The translations under genes and the position numbers were made by a program. Source: Herbiconiux daphne (GTDB lineage Bacteria > Actinomycetota > Actinomycetes > Actinomycetales > Microbacteriaceae). From it: a DNA stretch of 64,000 nucleotides. How positions within the stretch are numbered: the first letter of the stretch is position 1; each line of letters begins with the position of its first letter. A model generated the notes under the pieces. It was given only the letters and a program-made list of their open reading frames with translations, was not told where the DNA came from and did not search any database. Shown here one piece after another: positions 9,947 through 18,952 of the stretch. Location: the NCBI RefSeq assembly GCF_024979295.1, contig NZ_JANLCJ010000001.1, forward strand, positions 1,031,370 to 1,095,369. Reading direction: 5' to 3'.

Positions 9947-10948
9947 ATGAAGATCGCCGTCATCGGCGCCGGGGCTGTCGGCGGGGTGATCGCCGCGCTC
10001 GCCGACCGCGCCGGCCACGAGGTGTCGGTGACCGCCCGCGGCGCCCAGCTCGACGCCATTCGCGCCCAGGGCCTGCACCTGCGCGGACACTGGGGCGAGC
10101 ACACCGCGCGCGTGCAAGCATCCGCTGTTCTCGGGGCGAAGCCCGATCTGGCGGTGCTGGCCGTGAAGGCCCAGGATGCCGCGGCGGCACTCGACGCGAA
10201 CGCCGCCCACCTCGACGGGGTGCCGCTCGTCGTCGTGCAGAACGGCTTGGGTGGCGCCGAGGCGGCGGCCGCCCACCTGCCCACGACCCCTGTCGTCGGT
10301 GCGCTCGCGTTGTTCGCCGCGTCGTACCTCTCGCCGGGCGAGGTCGAGATCACCACCCCCGCCTCGACCTACCTCGGCCGCCTGCCCGCGACCCCCGACT
10401 CCGTGCTCGAGCTGGCCCGCCAGACCCTCGGAGCCTTCATGCCCGTCGAGGTCACCCCCAACTTCACCGGCGCCCAGTGGACGAAGCTCATCGTCAACCA
10501 GATCAACGCCCTACCCGCCATCACCGGGCTCTCAGTGCAGCAGACCATCGCCGATCGCCGCCTGCGAGCCGTGCTCACGGCCAGCATGCTCGAGGCCGTC
10601 GGGGTCGCGCGTCGTCGCGGGGTGCGCTTCGAGACCCTGCTCGGCCTGAGCGACCCCCTGCTGGCGGCCTTCGCGCGGGCTCCGCGGCCGATCGCGCGAC
10701 TGCTGCCGCGCCTGATGGGTCGCCGCATGGGGGCCACCCCCAACCCGGGATCGACCCTGCAGAGCATCCGCCGCGGGCAGCTCACCGAGATCGATCACCT
10801 CAACGGTGCCGTGGTCGCCGCGGCGACGGATGCCGGCTCCCGCGCCCCTCTCAACGCCGCCCTCGTGGCGCTGGTGCACCGCGTCGAGGCCGAGGGCACG
10901 TTCCTCACGCCCGACGAGGTCGCCCGGGCCATCCCGCTCACGCGCTGA
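9947..10948 (+). CDS. panE: 2-dehydropantoate 2-reductase (ketopantoate reductase family)
   Basis: The 333-residue NADPH-dependent reductase is of the ApbA/PanE family, whose best known role is conversion of ketopantoate to pantoate for CoA synthesis. The N-terminal Rossmann motif GAGAVGG is at residues 7-13. VVVQNGLGGAE gives the nucleotide/substrate segment. The C-terminal domain has WTKLIVNQINALPAITG near residues 176-192, with the family lysine and asparagine. The protein is slightly longer than typical PanE. Families of PanE-like paralogues exist, so the exact substrate is inferred. It follows the fusion gene after 19 bases. Confidence 0.82.
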   Translation: MKIAVIGAGAVGGVIAALADRAGHEVSVTARGAQLDAIRAQGLHLRGHWGEHTARVQASAVLGAKPDLAVLAVKAQDAAAALDANAAHLDGVPLVVVQNGLGGAEAAAAHLPTTPVVGALALFAASYLSPGEVEITTPASTYLGRLPATPDSVLELARQTLGAFMPVEVTPNFTGAQWTKLIVNQINALPAITGLSVQQTIADRRLRAVLTASMLEAVGVARRRGVRFETLLGLSDPLLAAFARAPRPIARLLPRLMGRRMGATPNPGSTLQSIRRGQLTEIDHLNGAVVAAATDAGSRAPLNAALVALVHRVEAEGTFLTPDEVARAIPLTR

Positions 10949-11021
10949 GCCCTCGCGCCGGCCGCCGAGCCCCCGCACGCGCCCACAACCCCCGCACCCG
11001 CACCCCGCCCAGAGCCCCCGC

Positions 11022-11078
11022 CGAGAAGTCACTTTTCGGTCAAGAACCGGCCCCTTCGCAACGAAAAGTGACTTCTCG
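11022..11078. repeat. Long intergenic palindrome A (17-bp perfect arms)
   Basis: CGAGAAGTCACTTTTCG at 11022-11038 is repeated exactly in inverted orientation at 11062-11078, with a 23-base loop. It lies between the convergent ends of panE and the epimerase-like gene. There is no T run on either side, so it is not a classic intrinsic terminator, but it could end or protect both messages. Confidence 0.85.
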
Positions 11079-11124
11079 ACGCAGCCGTCGGCGCAGCGGC
11101 GCGGCCGACGCGCCCGGCGCGGCC

Positions 11125-12024
11125 TCAGGCCGCCGCCGCGGGCGCGTACGAGCCCGACCGCAGCTCGTCGACGAGCGACGGCCCGTTCGGCTCCCAGCCC
11201 AGGTCGATCCGCGCCGCCGATCCCGAGGCCTGCTGGTCGAGCAGCAGCGCGTCGGCGAACCCCGCGCCCAGGCGTGCCCGCGTCTCCTCCACCGACGAGG
11301 CCTCCACGCGGCCGTCGAGCCCGGCGGCATCCGCTGCCGCCTCTCCGAGCGACCGCACGGTCGGGTTCTGCCCGCTCGCGCCGATGTAATACGACCCGGC
11401 ATCGGCGAGATCGAAGGCGAGCAGGTAGAGCGACGCCAGGTCGTCGACGTGCACGGTGGTCCAGTGCTGCGAGCCGTCGCCGATCAGCTGCAGGGCCGGC
11501 GCGACGCCCGACCCGCGGGGAGCGTCGGAGATCACCGTCGGGATGCCCTGCCCGTAGCCGAACACGATCCCCGGCGCGATGATGCTCGTCTTGATGCCCG
11601 ACGCGGCGCGCACCCGCGCCTCCACCGGCAGCCGCCAGGCGGTCAGCGCGGGCGGGTCGAACGGCGTGCGCTCGGTGATCGACGACCCCGACCCGAACAC
11701 CCAGATGCCCCCGGTGTGCACATACGGCTTGTCGCTGCCTTCGAGCCCCGAGAACACCGCCGAAACGAAGGCGTCGTCGGTCGCCGCGCTGGACTCGTCG
11801 CCGGGCGACGCGAGATGGATCACCCCGTCGCTCTCGAGCGCCTCGTGCGCGATCAGCTCGGTGTCGGTGAGAGTGCCGAGCACCGCGGTCGCGCCCAGCG
11901 CCTCGACCTCCCGTGCCGCCTCGGGGGAGCGCACCAGCGCGGCGACATCCCGCCCCTGGTCGCGTAGCTGGCGAAGAACTGCAGATCCGATGAAACCGGT
12001 CGCGCCGGTGAGAAAGATGGCCAT
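11125..12024 (-). CDS. NAD-dependent epimerase/dehydratase family protein (atypical SDR)
   Basis: The protein of about 299 residues has the nucleotide-binding signature FLTGATGFIGSAVLRQL at its N-terminus, an acidic segment near ESDGVIHLAS, and IAPGIVFGYGQG typical of extended or atypical short-chain reductases. I do not see the canonical YxxxK catalytic pair: the expected region reads ALTAWRLPVEARV. This suggests a divergent activity or a regulatory NmrA-like role. ATG 12024 begins MAIFLTG; a TTG 12 bases upstream is possible. There is no strong ribosome binding site. The gene is monocistronic and divergent from lepA. The substrate is unknown. Confidence 0.78.
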   Translation of the reverse strand: MAIFLTGATGFIGSAVLRQLRDQGRDVAALVRSPEAAREVEALGATAVLGTLTDTELIAHEALESDGVIHLASPGDESSAATDDAFVSAVFSGLEGSDKPYVHTGGIWVFGSGSSITERTPFDPPALTAWRLPVEARVRAASGIKTSIIAPGIVFGYGQGIPTVISDAPRGSGVAPALQLIGDGSQHWTTVHVDDLASLYLLAFDLADAGSYYIGASGQNPTVRSLGEAAADAAGLDGRVEASSVEETRARLGAGFADALLLDQQASGSAARIDLGWEPNGPSLVDELRSGSYAPAAAA

Positions 12025-12125
12025 CAGGCAATTCAAGCGCCCGGCGGCGCCTCACGGAAGACGTGGCAGAATAGGACGTCGCGAAGTTTCGCCGAACGAC
12101 CGAGGCGAATTACCCAGAGGAATGC

Positions 12126-13976
12126 GTGAGCCCCAAATCACTGAAGGCGCTTGAACCCGCCTCCACAGACCCCGCATTCATCCGCAACTTCTGCATCATC
12201 GCGCACATCGACCACGGCAAGTCCACTCTCGCCGACCGCATGCTCGGCATCACCGGGATCGTGAGCGACCGCGACATGCGCGCCCAATACCTCGACCGCA
12301 TGGACATCGAGCGCGAGCGCGGCATCACCATCAAGAGCCAGGCCGTGCGCATGCCCTGGTCGGTCGGCGGCGACACCTTCGCCCTCAACATGATCGACAC
12401 CCCCGGGCACGTCGACTTCAGCTACGAGGTCAGCCGCAGCCTCGCCGCGTGCGAGGGCGCCATCCTGCTCGTCGACGCCGCGCAGGGCATCGAGGCCCAG
12501 ACCCTCGCGAACCTCTACCTCGCCCTCGAGAACGACCTCACCATCATCCCGGTGCTCAACAAGATCGACCTGCCGGCGGCCGACCCCGACAAATATGCCA
12601 AAGAGCTCGCGAGCCTCATCGGCGGCGACCCCGACGACGTGCTGCGCGTCAGTGGCAAGACCGGCCTCGGCGTCGAAGACCTGCTCGACCGGGTCGTCGA
12701 GCTGATTCCCGCTCCCGTCGGAGATCCGGATGCCGCCGCCCGCGCCATGATCTTCGACTCCGTCTATGACGCCTACCGTGGTGTCATCACCTATGTGCGC
12801 ATGATCGACGGCCACCTGAGCCCGCGCGAGCGCATCCAGATGATGTCGACCCGGGCCACGCACGAGATCCTCGAGATCGGTGTCTCCAGCCCGGAGCCCA
12901 CGCCGTCGAAGGGTCTCGGCGTCGGCGAGGTCGGCTACCTCATCACGGGTGTGAAAGACGTGCGCCAGTCGAAGGTCGGCGACACCGTCACCACCGCCGC
13001 GAAGCCCGCCACGGTGGCGCTGCCCGGCTATACCGAGCCGCTGCCGATGGTGTTCTCGGGTCTCTACCCGATCGACGGCAGCGACTACCCGGTGCTCCGC
13101 GAGGCGCTCGACAAGCTGAAGCTCAGCGATGCGGCCCTGGTCTACGAGCCCGAGACATCCGTGGCTCTGGGTTTCGGGTTCCGCTGCGGGTTCCTCGGCC
13201 TGCTTCACCTCGAGATCATCACCGAGCGGCTCGAGCGCGAGTTCGACCTCGACCTCATCGCCACCGCTCCGAGCGTGATCTACGAGGTGACGACCGAAGA
13301 CAAGAAGACCGTCACGGTCACCAACCCGAGCGAGTTCCCCGGCGGCAAGATCGTGAGCGTCAAGGAGCCCGTGGTGAACGCGGCCATCCTGGCGCCGAAA
13401 GACTACGTCGGCACCATCATGGAGCTCTGCCAGGGCCGCCGCGGCACGCTGCAGGGCATGGACTACCTCGGCGAAGACCGGGTCGAGATCAAATACACCA
13501 TGCCGCTCGGCGAGATCGTGTTCGACTTCTTCGACAACCTCAAGTCGAAGACGGCGGGCTACGCCTCGCTCGACTACGAACCGGCCGGCGAGCAGGAGGC
13601 CGACCTGGTGAAGGTCGACATCCTGCTGCAAGGCGAGCAGGTCGACGCCTTCAGCGCCATCGTGCACCGCGACAAGGCCTACGCCTACGGCGTGCTGATG
13701 ACCGGGCGGCTGCGCGAGCTGATCCCGCGCCAGCAGTTCGAGGTGCCGATCCAGGCCGCCATCGGCGCCCGCATCATCGCGCGCGAGTCGATCCGCGCCA
13801 TGCGCAAAGACGTTCTGGCCAAGTGCTACGGCGGAGACATCACCCGCAAGCGCAAGCTGCTCGAGAAGCAGAAAGAGGGCAAGAAGCGCATGAAGATGGT
13901 GGGCCGCGTCGAGGTGCCGCAGGAGGCGTTCATCGCGGCGCTCTCGGGAGACGTCGAGAAGAAAGACAAGAAGTAA
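12126..13976 (+). CDS. lepA: Elongation factor 4 (LepA) GTPase
   Basis: The 616-residue translational GTPase acts on stalled or mistranslocated ribosomes. G motifs are visible: [10 protein letters not shown] (G1), DTPGHVDF (G3) and NKIDLP (G4). The LepA-specific C-terminal domain ends [19 protein letters not shown] 12126 is preceded by AGAGG with 6 bases of spacing. The stop TAA overlaps the ATG of the next gene (TAATG), so lepA, the DUF1990 gene and hemW probably form an operon. LepA-HemW proximity is conserved in many bacteria. Confidence 0.96.
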   Translation: MSPKSLKALEPASTDPAFIRNFCIIAHIDHGKSTLADRMLGITGIVSDRDMRAQYLDRMDIERERGITIKSQAVRMPWSVGGDTFALNMIDTPGHVDFSYEVSRSLAACEGAILLVDAAQGIEAQTLANLYLALENDLTIIPVLNKIDLPAADPDKYAKELASLIGGDPDDVLRVSGKTGLGVEDLLDRVVELIPAPVGDPDAAARAMIFDSVYDAYRGVITYVRMIDGHLSPRERIQMMSTRATHEILEIGVSSPEPTPSKGLGVGEVGYLITGVKDVRQSKVGDTVTTAAKPATVALPGYTEPLPMVFSGLYPIDGSDYPVLREALDKLKLSDAALVYEPETSVALGFGFRCGFLGLLHLEIITERLEREFDLDLIATAPSVIYEVTTEDKKTVTVTNPSEFPGGKIVSVKEPVVNAAILAPKDYVGTIMELCQGRRGTLQGMDYLGEDRVEIKYTMPLGEIVFDFFDNLKSKTAGYASLDYEPAGEQEADLVKVDILLQGEQVDAFSAIVHRDKAYAYGVLMTGRLRELIPRQQFEVPIQAAIGARIIARESIRAMRKDVLAKCYGGDITRKRKLLEKQKEGKKRMKMVGRVEVPQEAFIAALSGDVEKKDKK

Positions 13977-14695
13977 TGGTCGACGTCGATTCGCCTCGAG
14001 CCGGGGGACCGATGCGCTCGACGCGTGCGGCAGCCCTGCAGGGCGACGACCCGCGAGCCGCCGTCGCGCTGACCTACGCGGCCGTCGGCGCGACCCAGGC
14101 GCCCGATCTGCTCTACTTCCCGCCGCGCGGGTTCCGCCCGATCGAGCGCCGGGCACGCCTCGGCAGCGGCACGGCCCGGTTCGAGACCGCGGCCGCGAAG
14201 CTGATGGCCTGGGGTGTGCAGCGCGGAGCCGGCATCGGCGTGGGCGACGTGCGCCCGCCCGCGCCCACCGACACCGACTACGCGGGTCTCGTCTACGACG
14301 ACTTCGGCGCTCCGCTCGCAGCCCGCTCGGCGCATCCGGAGCAGGCCTACGGCGAAGACGGCACGCCGCTCGTGTCGGCCGGCACCACCGCCGTCTTGGC
14401 GACCTCGGTGCTCGGCCTGCGTTTCCGCGCACCGGTGCGCGTCGTCTACCTGGTCAACGAACCGGGCCGCATCGGGTTCGCCTACGGCACGCTGCCCGGC
14501 CACCCCGCGTCGGGCGAGGAGAGCTTCGTGGTCGAGCACCTCTCCGACGACTCGGTCTGGATCGTCGTGCGCGCGTTCTCACGCCCGAGCACCTGGTTCT
14601 ACCGCCTGGGCTACCCGGTCGTGCGCATCATGCAGGCCCGCACCACCAAGCGCTACCTGCGGGCACTGATGCCCAGCAAGGGCGCCCGGGCCTAG
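13976..14695 (+). CDS. DUF1990 family protein
   Basis: The 239-residue protein matches the DUF1990 pattern seen in actinobacteria and plants: LTYAAVGATQAPDLLYFPPRGFRPIERRARLGSG at the start (read in pieces), a middle segment VLATSVLGLRFRAPVRVVYLVNEPGRIGFAYGTLPGHP, and a C-terminal FYRLGYPVVRIMQ. No catalytic motif is recognised and the function is unknown. Its ATG shares a base with the lepA stop, which implies translational coupling. An internal ATG at 14012 would give a protein 12 residues shorter and is an alternative start. Confidence 0.8.
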   Translation: MVDVDSPRAGGPMRSTRAAALQGDDPRAAVALTYAAVGATQAPDLLYFPPRGFRPIERRARLGSGTARFETAAAKLMAWGVQRGAGIGVGDVRPPAPTDTDYAGLVYDDFGAPLAARSAHPEQAYGEDGTPLVSAGTTAVLATSVLGLRFRAPVRVVYLVNEPGRIGFAYGTLPGHPASGEESFVVEHLSDDSVWIVVRAFSRPSTWFYRLGYPVVRIMQARTTKRYLRALMPSKGARA

Positions 14696-14710
14696 GCCGA
14701 GAGCCCCGAC

Positions 14711-15931
14711 ATGCCCTCCACCCTCCCGCTCGGCGACCCGGCACCCGCCGACGGACTCCTGCCGCTCGCGCACGCCTCAGCATCGGCCGACCGCGCGTTC
14801 GGGCTCTACGTGCACGTGCCGTTCTGCCGCGTGCGCTGCGGCTACTGCGACTTCAACACCTACACGGCCACCGAGCTGCGCGGCGCGCGCCAGGCCGACT
14901 ACTCCGAGCAGGCGATCGAGGAGATGCGGTTCGCGGCCGGTGCGCTCGCGGCATCCGGAGTCGCCGACCGGCCCCTCTCGACCGTCTTCTTCGGCGGCGG
15001 CACCCCCACCCTCCTGCCGGCGGCGCAACTCGCCGACATGCTCCGGGCCGCTCGCGACACCTGGGGGCTCGCGCCCGGCGCCGAGGTCACCACCGAGGCC
15101 AACCCCGACTCGGTCGACGCGGCCTACCTGCGCACCCTGGCCGACGCCGGGTTCACCCGGGTGAGCTTCGGCATGCAGTCGGCCGTGCCGAGCGTGCTGG
15201 CCACCCTCGAGCGCACCCACGATCCGGAGCGCATCCCCGACGTCGTGCGATGGGCGAAGGATGCCGGCCTGCAGGTCAGCCTCGACCTCATCTACGGCAC
15301 CCCGGGTGAGACGCTCGGCGACTGGCAGCGATCGCTCGACACGGTGCTCGCCAACGATCCCGACCACGTGTCGGCCTATGCGCTCATCGTCGAGGCCGGC
15401 ACGAAGTTGGCCCGGCAGATCCGCTCGGGGGCGGTCGCTCAGCCCTCCGACGACCTGCAGGCCGACATGTACGAGCTGGCAGATGCCGCCCTTTCGAGCG
15501 CGGGCTACGGGTGGTACGAGGTGAGCAACTGGTCGCGCGACGCGGCGACCCGGTCGCGCCACAACCTCGGCTACTGGGTGGGCAGCGACTGGTGGGGCAT
15601 CGGGCCGGGGTCGCACAGCTACGTGGGCGAGACCCGCTGGTGGAACGTCAAGCATCCGTCGGCCTACGCCGACCGCATCGCCGCGGGGGAGTCGCCCGCC
15701 GCCGGCCGCGAGACCATCGATGCCTCGGCGCGCGAGCTCGAGCGCGTGCTGCTGCTCAGCCGGGTGCGCGGCGCCCTGCGAATCGAGACGCTGCCGGATG
15801 CCGCCCGGCACGAGATCGCGGGCCTCATCGCCGACGGACTCATCGACGGTGCCGCCGCCCTGCGTGGCACCGTCGACCTCACCCTGCGCGGCCGCCTCCT
15901 GGCCGACGCCGTGGTCCGCCGCCTCACCTAA
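14711..15931 (+). CDS. hemW: Radical SAM heme chaperone HemW
   Basis: The 406-residue radical SAM protein carries the cluster motif CRVRCGYC near residues 38-45. It also has FFGGGTPTLLPAAQL, TTEANPDS, SFGMQSAVPSVL and DLIYGTPGET, all typical of the HemN/HemW family. HemW proteins bind heme and act in heme delivery rather than as true coproporphyrinogen oxidases. The extra cysteine after the radical SAM motif that marks true HemN is not seen (DFNTY follows), which favours HemW. The coding region ends 22 bases before palindrome B. Confidence 0.9.
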   Translation: MPSTLPLGDPAPADGLLPLAHASASADRAFGLYVHVPFCRVRCGYCDFNTYTATELRGARQADYSEQAIEEMRFAAGALAASGVADRPLSTVFFGGGTPTLLPAAQLADMLRAARDTWGLAPGAEVTTEANPDSVDAAYLRTLADAGFTRVSFGMQSAVPSVLATLERTHDPERIPDVVRWAKDAGLQVSLDLIYGTPGETLGDWQRSLDTVLANDPDHVSAYALIVEAGTKLARQIRSGAVAQPSDDLQADMYELADAALSSAGYGWYEVSNWSRDAATRSRHNLGYWVGSDWWGIGPGSHSYVGETRWWNVKHPSAYADRIAAGESPAAGRETIDASARELERVLLLSRVRGALRIETLPDAARHEIAGLIADGLIDGAAALRGTVDLTLRGRLLADAVVRRLT

Positions 15932-15953
15932 CCCCCCTCCTCCTCCTCCCCCT

Positions 15954-16018
15954 CCGCCGAGTTGCGCCAAAGTGACCATCCACGCCGCATTTTCGGTCAC
16001 TTTGGCGCAACTCGGCGG
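15954..16018. repeat. Long intergenic palindrome B (24-bp perfect arms)
   Basis: A perfect 24-bp inverted repeat has arms at 15954-15977 and 15995-16018 (core GTTGCGCCAAAGTGACC) around a 17-base loop starting ATCC. On its outer side lies a pyrimidine tract (15932-15955). It sits between hemW and the nuclease-domain gene and has a close relative, palindrome C, on the other side of that gene. Confidence 0.92.
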
Positions 16019-16057
16019 GGGCTGTGGAGAACTTCTGCAGGCGGGCGCGGGGTGGGG

Positions 16058-16063
16058 CAGGAT
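16058..16063 (+). promoter_or_regulatory. Possible -10 element of the nuclease-domain gene
   Basis: CAGGAT lies 6 bases before the ATG at 16070. It is a weaker match than its counterparts because the first base is C. Confidence 0.3.
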
Positions 16064-16069
16064 GGCGCG

Positions 16070-17047
16070 ATGCCCAAGAAGATCGAACTCCCCGAGGAAC
16101 TCGCGGCCACGCCCTTCAGTGTCGAGGCGGGGCGCGACGCCGGCCTGACCACGAAGCGCATGCTGGGGGCCGATCTCGAGCGTCCGTTCCACGGGGTGCG
16201 CAGCCGCCGCGGCGCACTCGTCACCCTGCACGACCGGTGCCTCGCCTACGCCGAGCGCCTGCGCCCGGGCGACTTCTTCAGCCACACGACCGCCGCGCAG
16301 CTCTGGGGCTGCCCGCTCCCGAGCCGCTTCGACCGAGCGGATGCCGCCCTGCACGTCTCCACGATGGCGCCGAGCCGCGCGGTCTCAGGTCGCGGGGTGA
16401 TCGGGCACCGAGTCGATCCTGACTCCGTGCGCGTGGTGATGCGGCACGGACTGCCCGTCTCGGACGCCGCCTCCACCTGGTGCGACCTGGCGGCGGTGAT
16501 GACGAGGTCGGATCGCGTGAGTGGCGACATCCGGGGTCTCGACGACCTGGTCGCGGCGGGTGACCACCTCGTGTACGTCCCCCGCCACGATGGTGGCCCG
16601 GATCGGCCCTACCTCTCGATCGACGACCTGGCTCGCCGGGTGCAGTCGGGCTTCCGGCGCCGCGGCAATGCGGTGGCGCGCGTCGCGCTGGAGCTCGTGA
16701 GAGACGGCGCCGAGTCGCGGCCTGAGACCCTGGTGCGTCTCGCCATCGTGCGGAAGTTGTTGCCCGAGCCGGTTCTCAACGAGCCGGTGCTGGATCGCAA
16801 CGGGAACTTCATCGGTCGCGCCGACATGAGGTTCCCCGACTTCCGCGTGATCGTCGAGTACGACGGGGAGCAGCATCGCACCGACGACGAGCAGTACGCC
16901 CGCGACGAGCGCCGCATCGAGGACTTCCAGATGGCCGGCGAGATCGTGGTGCGCATCCGCAAAGACGGGCTGGCCCGCCTCTCCGTCGAGGCCGCTCGCG
17001 TCGAGCGGGCCCTACGCTCCCGTGGCTGGACCCGCCCCCTCAGCTGA
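16070..17047 (+). CDS. DUF559/Vsr-like endonuclease-domain protein with AbiEi-like N-terminus
   Basis: The 325-residue protein begins with a short helical segment (ATPFSVEAGRDAGLTTKRML) and HTTAAQLWGCPLP, which resemble AbiEi-type winged-helix regions. It ends with a PD-(D/E)xK/Vsr-like fold: GRADMRFPDFRVIVEYDGEQH near residues 247-267, then RIEDFQMAGEIVVRI. This end matches DUF559 nucleases, which are abundant in actinobacteria and mostly uncharacterised. ATG 16070 is chosen because earlier in-frame codons would run through palindrome B. The gene is flanked on both sides by related palindromes with outer pyrimidine/purine tracts, suggesting a discrete cassette. Nuclease activity is inferred from the motif only. 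Confidence 0.75.
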   Translation: MPKKIELPEELAATPFSVEAGRDAGLTTKRMLGADLERPFHGVRSRRGALVTLHDRCLAYAERLRPGDFFSHTTAAQLWGCPLPSRFDRADAALHVSTMAPSRAVSGRGVIGHRVDPDSVRVVMRHGLPVSDAASTWCDLAAVMTRSDRVSGDIRGLDDLVAAGDHLVYVPRHDGGPDRPYLSIDDLARRVQSGFRRRGNAVARVALELVRDGAESRPETLVRLAIVRKLLPEPVLNEPVLDRNGNFIGRADMRFPDFRVIVEYDGEQHRTDDEQYARDERRIEDFQMAGEIVVRIRKDGLARLSVEAARVERALRSRGWTRPLS

Positions 17048-17064
17048 CTGACCCCGCCCCCTCA

Positions 17065-17125
17065 GCTGAATTGCGCCAAAGTGACCATCCGCGGCCCGCG
17101 GAAGGTCACTTTGGCGCAACTCGGC
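17065..17125. repeat. Long intergenic palindrome C, relative of B
   Basis: The arms TTGCGCCAAAGTGACC (17071-17086) and its exact complement (17104-17119) extend to 22 bp with two mismatches. The loop is 17 bases and starts ATCC, as in palindrome B. A purine tract follows (17126-17149), mirroring the pyrimidine tract outside B. It lies between the convergent ends of the nuclease gene and the DUF4870 gene. Confidence 0.9.
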
Positions 17126-17150
17126 GAAAAGAGGAGGAGGGGGAGGCGGG

Positions 17151-17666
17151 CTACTTGATGAAGCGGAAGTTGAAGAAGTAGCGGTAGGTGCCGCCCTGGT
17201 TGACCTTCACGCCCGCGATGATCGCGAAGATGAGGCCCACGATCTGCACGGCCCACGCGAGGAAGTAGAACAGGAAGCCGATGAAGATGAACGCCGTGAT
17301 GGTGCCGATGATGTAGAGGCCCACCACGAAGATCGCCACCGTGATCTGGAAGTTCAGCGACTCCTTGCCCTCTTGGTTGGTGAGGGGCCCGCGGTCTTTG
17401 AAGATCAGCCAGATGATGAGCGGCGGAATCCAGCCCAGGATGCCGCCGAGCTGCGCGAGCATGGCCCACTGCTTGTCTTCGGCGGGGCTGAGCGGAGCGG
17501 CCGGTGCGCCCTGGTAGCCGGGAGGCGGCGTCTGGTAGCCGGGAGGCGGGGCCTGGTATCCGGGCGGCGGTGCCTGATAGCCCGGAGGAGGCGTCGGCTG
17601 CCCGGCGCCCGGAGTCGGCTGGCCGGAGGCCGGGTCGTACGGCGGTGTCGCGTTGGGGTCAGTCAT
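17151..17666 (-). CDS. DUF4870 domain membrane protein with PPPGYQ repeats
   Basis: The 171-residue protein has a disordered N-terminal half with five consecutive PPPGYQ-type units at about residues 26-54. The second half is a DUF4870 membrane region with about three hydrophobic segments (GGILGWIPPLIIWLIF, FVVGLYIIGTITAFIFIGF, AWAVQIVGLIFAIIAGV). The function of the family is unknown. An AAAGG sequence lies 11 bases before the ATG on the minus strand. A TATCTT hexamer about 45 bases upstream may be its -10 element. It is divergent from hrcA and convergent with the nuclease gene. Confidence 0.85.
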   Translation of the reverse strand: MTDPNATPPYDPASGQPTPGAGQPTPPPGYQAPPPGYQAPPPGYQTPPPGYQGAPAAPLSPAEDKQWAMLAQLGGILGWIPPLIIWLIFKDRGPLTNQEGKESLNFQITVAIFVVGLYIIGTITAFIFIGFLFYFLAWAVQIVGLIFAIIAGVKVNQGGTYRYFFNFRFIK

Positions 17667-17788
17667 GGTCTCGCGCCTTTCAGACGTGGGTGCACGGGCT
17701 CGTGCTCAGACACAAGATAGCGCCCGGTGTGTCGGGCGGCAATGATTTTCACTCAGGGTGTCCGGAACATCGAGGGCCTGATGCGGGA

Positions 17789-17820
17789 TATAATTGGCAC
17801 TCCGGTGATGCGAGTGCCAA
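17789..17820 (+). promoter_or_regulatory. hrcA promoter with CIRCE operator
   Basis: TTGGCACTC (17794-17802), nine bases, then GAGTGCCAA (17812-17820) is a perfect CIRCE inverted repeat, the operator of HrcA. A consensus -10 TATAAT occupies 17789-17794 and touches the operator, so HrcA bound here would block initiation. This predicts autoregulated, heat-inducible hrcA-dnaJ transcription starting inside CIRCE. Confidence 0.92.
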
Positions 17821-17863
17821 TCCGCGTTCATCGGGCGACACGCACGAAAGGACGGTGTTGCGG

Positions 17864-18898
17864 ATGGTCTCAGAACGCAGCCTCGAAGTGCTCCGCGTGA
17901 TCGTTCAAGACTATGTCGCCTCGCGTGAGCCGGTCGGCTCGAAGAGCATCGCCGAGCGCCACTCGTTCGGCGTGTCGGCCGCCACCATCCGCAACGACAT
18001 GGCGCTGCTCGAAGAAGAAGAGCTCATCACCGCGCCCCACACCTCGTCGGGCCGCGTGCCCACCGACAAGGGCTACCGCCTCTTCGTCGACCACCTCTCC
18101 GACCTGCGCCCCCTCTCGCCGGCGCAGCGCCATGCCATCGAGACCTTCCTCGGCTCGTCGGTCGACGTCGACGACGTTCTGGCCCGCACCGTGCGCCTGC
18201 TCTCGCAGCTCACCCGCCAGGTCGCGCTCGTGCAATACCCCTCCCTCTCGCAGGCCCGCGTTCGCCACATCGAGGTCGTCGCGCTCACGCCGCGCCGGCT
18301 GATGACGGTGATGATCACCGACGGCGGCCACGTCGAGCAGCGCGTGGTCGACGTGCCGGCCGAGCTCGACGACGCCCTCATCTCCGACCTGCGACTGCGC
18401 TTCAACGAGGCCGTCGGCGGGCTCGGCCTCACCGAGGCGGCCGCCGCGCTCACCGGCGTCTCCGACCGCTTCCCCGCCGATCGCGCGCCGATCGTCGACG
18501 TGGTGGCCGCGACCCTCCACGAGCAGGTCTCCGCGAACCGCCAGGAGAAGCTGCTGATCGCCGGGGCCGCCAACCTGGTGCGCACCGAAGACGACTTCCA
18601 CGGCAGCATCCTCCCGGTGCTCGAAGCGGTCGAGGAGCAGGTGGTGCTGCTGCGCCTGTTCAGCGAGATGGAAGCCGATCAGCGCGGCGTCACCGTCAGC
18701 ATCGGCCGCGAGAACGAGTCGTTCGGCCTCGGCGAGACCTCCATCCTCGCCTCGGGCTACAGCGGCATCGGCTCGTCGATCGCCCGGCTCGGCGTGCTCG
18801 GCCCCACCCGCATGGACTACTCGAGCAACATCTCGGCGGTGCGCGCGGTCGCGCGCTATCTCTCCCGCACTCTCGGGGAGTCGGGCAGCGCGAACTGA
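17864..18898 (+). CDS. hrcA: Heat-inducible transcription repressor HrcA
   Basis: The 344-residue repressor binds CIRCE, with GroEL as the known modulator of its activity. It has an N-terminal winged helix (SERSLEVLRVIVQDYVASRE, GVSAATIRNDMALLEEE) and the HrcA ligand domain, with VSIGRENE and GVLGPTRMDY near the C-terminus. ATG 17864 begins MVSERSLEVL, the usual actinobacterial start. GAAAGGA lies 11 bases upstream, and GTG 17855 or TTG 17858 remain possible. The perfect CIRCE site upstream shows autoregulation. dnaJ follows after 54 bases. Confidence 0.96.
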   Translation: MVSERSLEVLRVIVQDYVASREPVGSKSIAERHSFGVSAATIRNDMALLEEEELITAPHTSSGRVPTDKGYRLFVDHLSDLRPLSPAQRHAIETFLGSSVDVDDVLARTVRLLSQLTRQVALVQYPSLSQARVRHIEVVALTPRRLMTVMITDGGHVEQRVVDVPAELDDALISDLRLRFNEAVGGLGLTEAAAALTGVSDRFPADRAPIVDVVAATLHEQVSANRQEKLLIAGAANLVRTEDDFHGSILPVLEAVEEQVVLLRLFSEMEADQRGVTVSIGRENESFGLGETSILASGYSGIGSSIARLGVLGPTRMDYSSNISAVRAVARYLSRTLGESGSAN

Positions 18899-18952
18899 CC
18901 GGTCTCCCTCGCCACGCTCAACGAACCTCACCGAACAAAGGAGAAGCCCCTG

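Noticed and set aside
7393..10356. 987-codon minus-strand open frame across holA, rpsT and the fusion gene
   Set aside because: It runs antisense through several certain genes and shows no domain.
17504..17863. Extended HrcA starting upstream of CIRCE
   Set aside because: The extension would run through the CIRCE operator and promoter and resembles the reverse of the DUF4870 gene.
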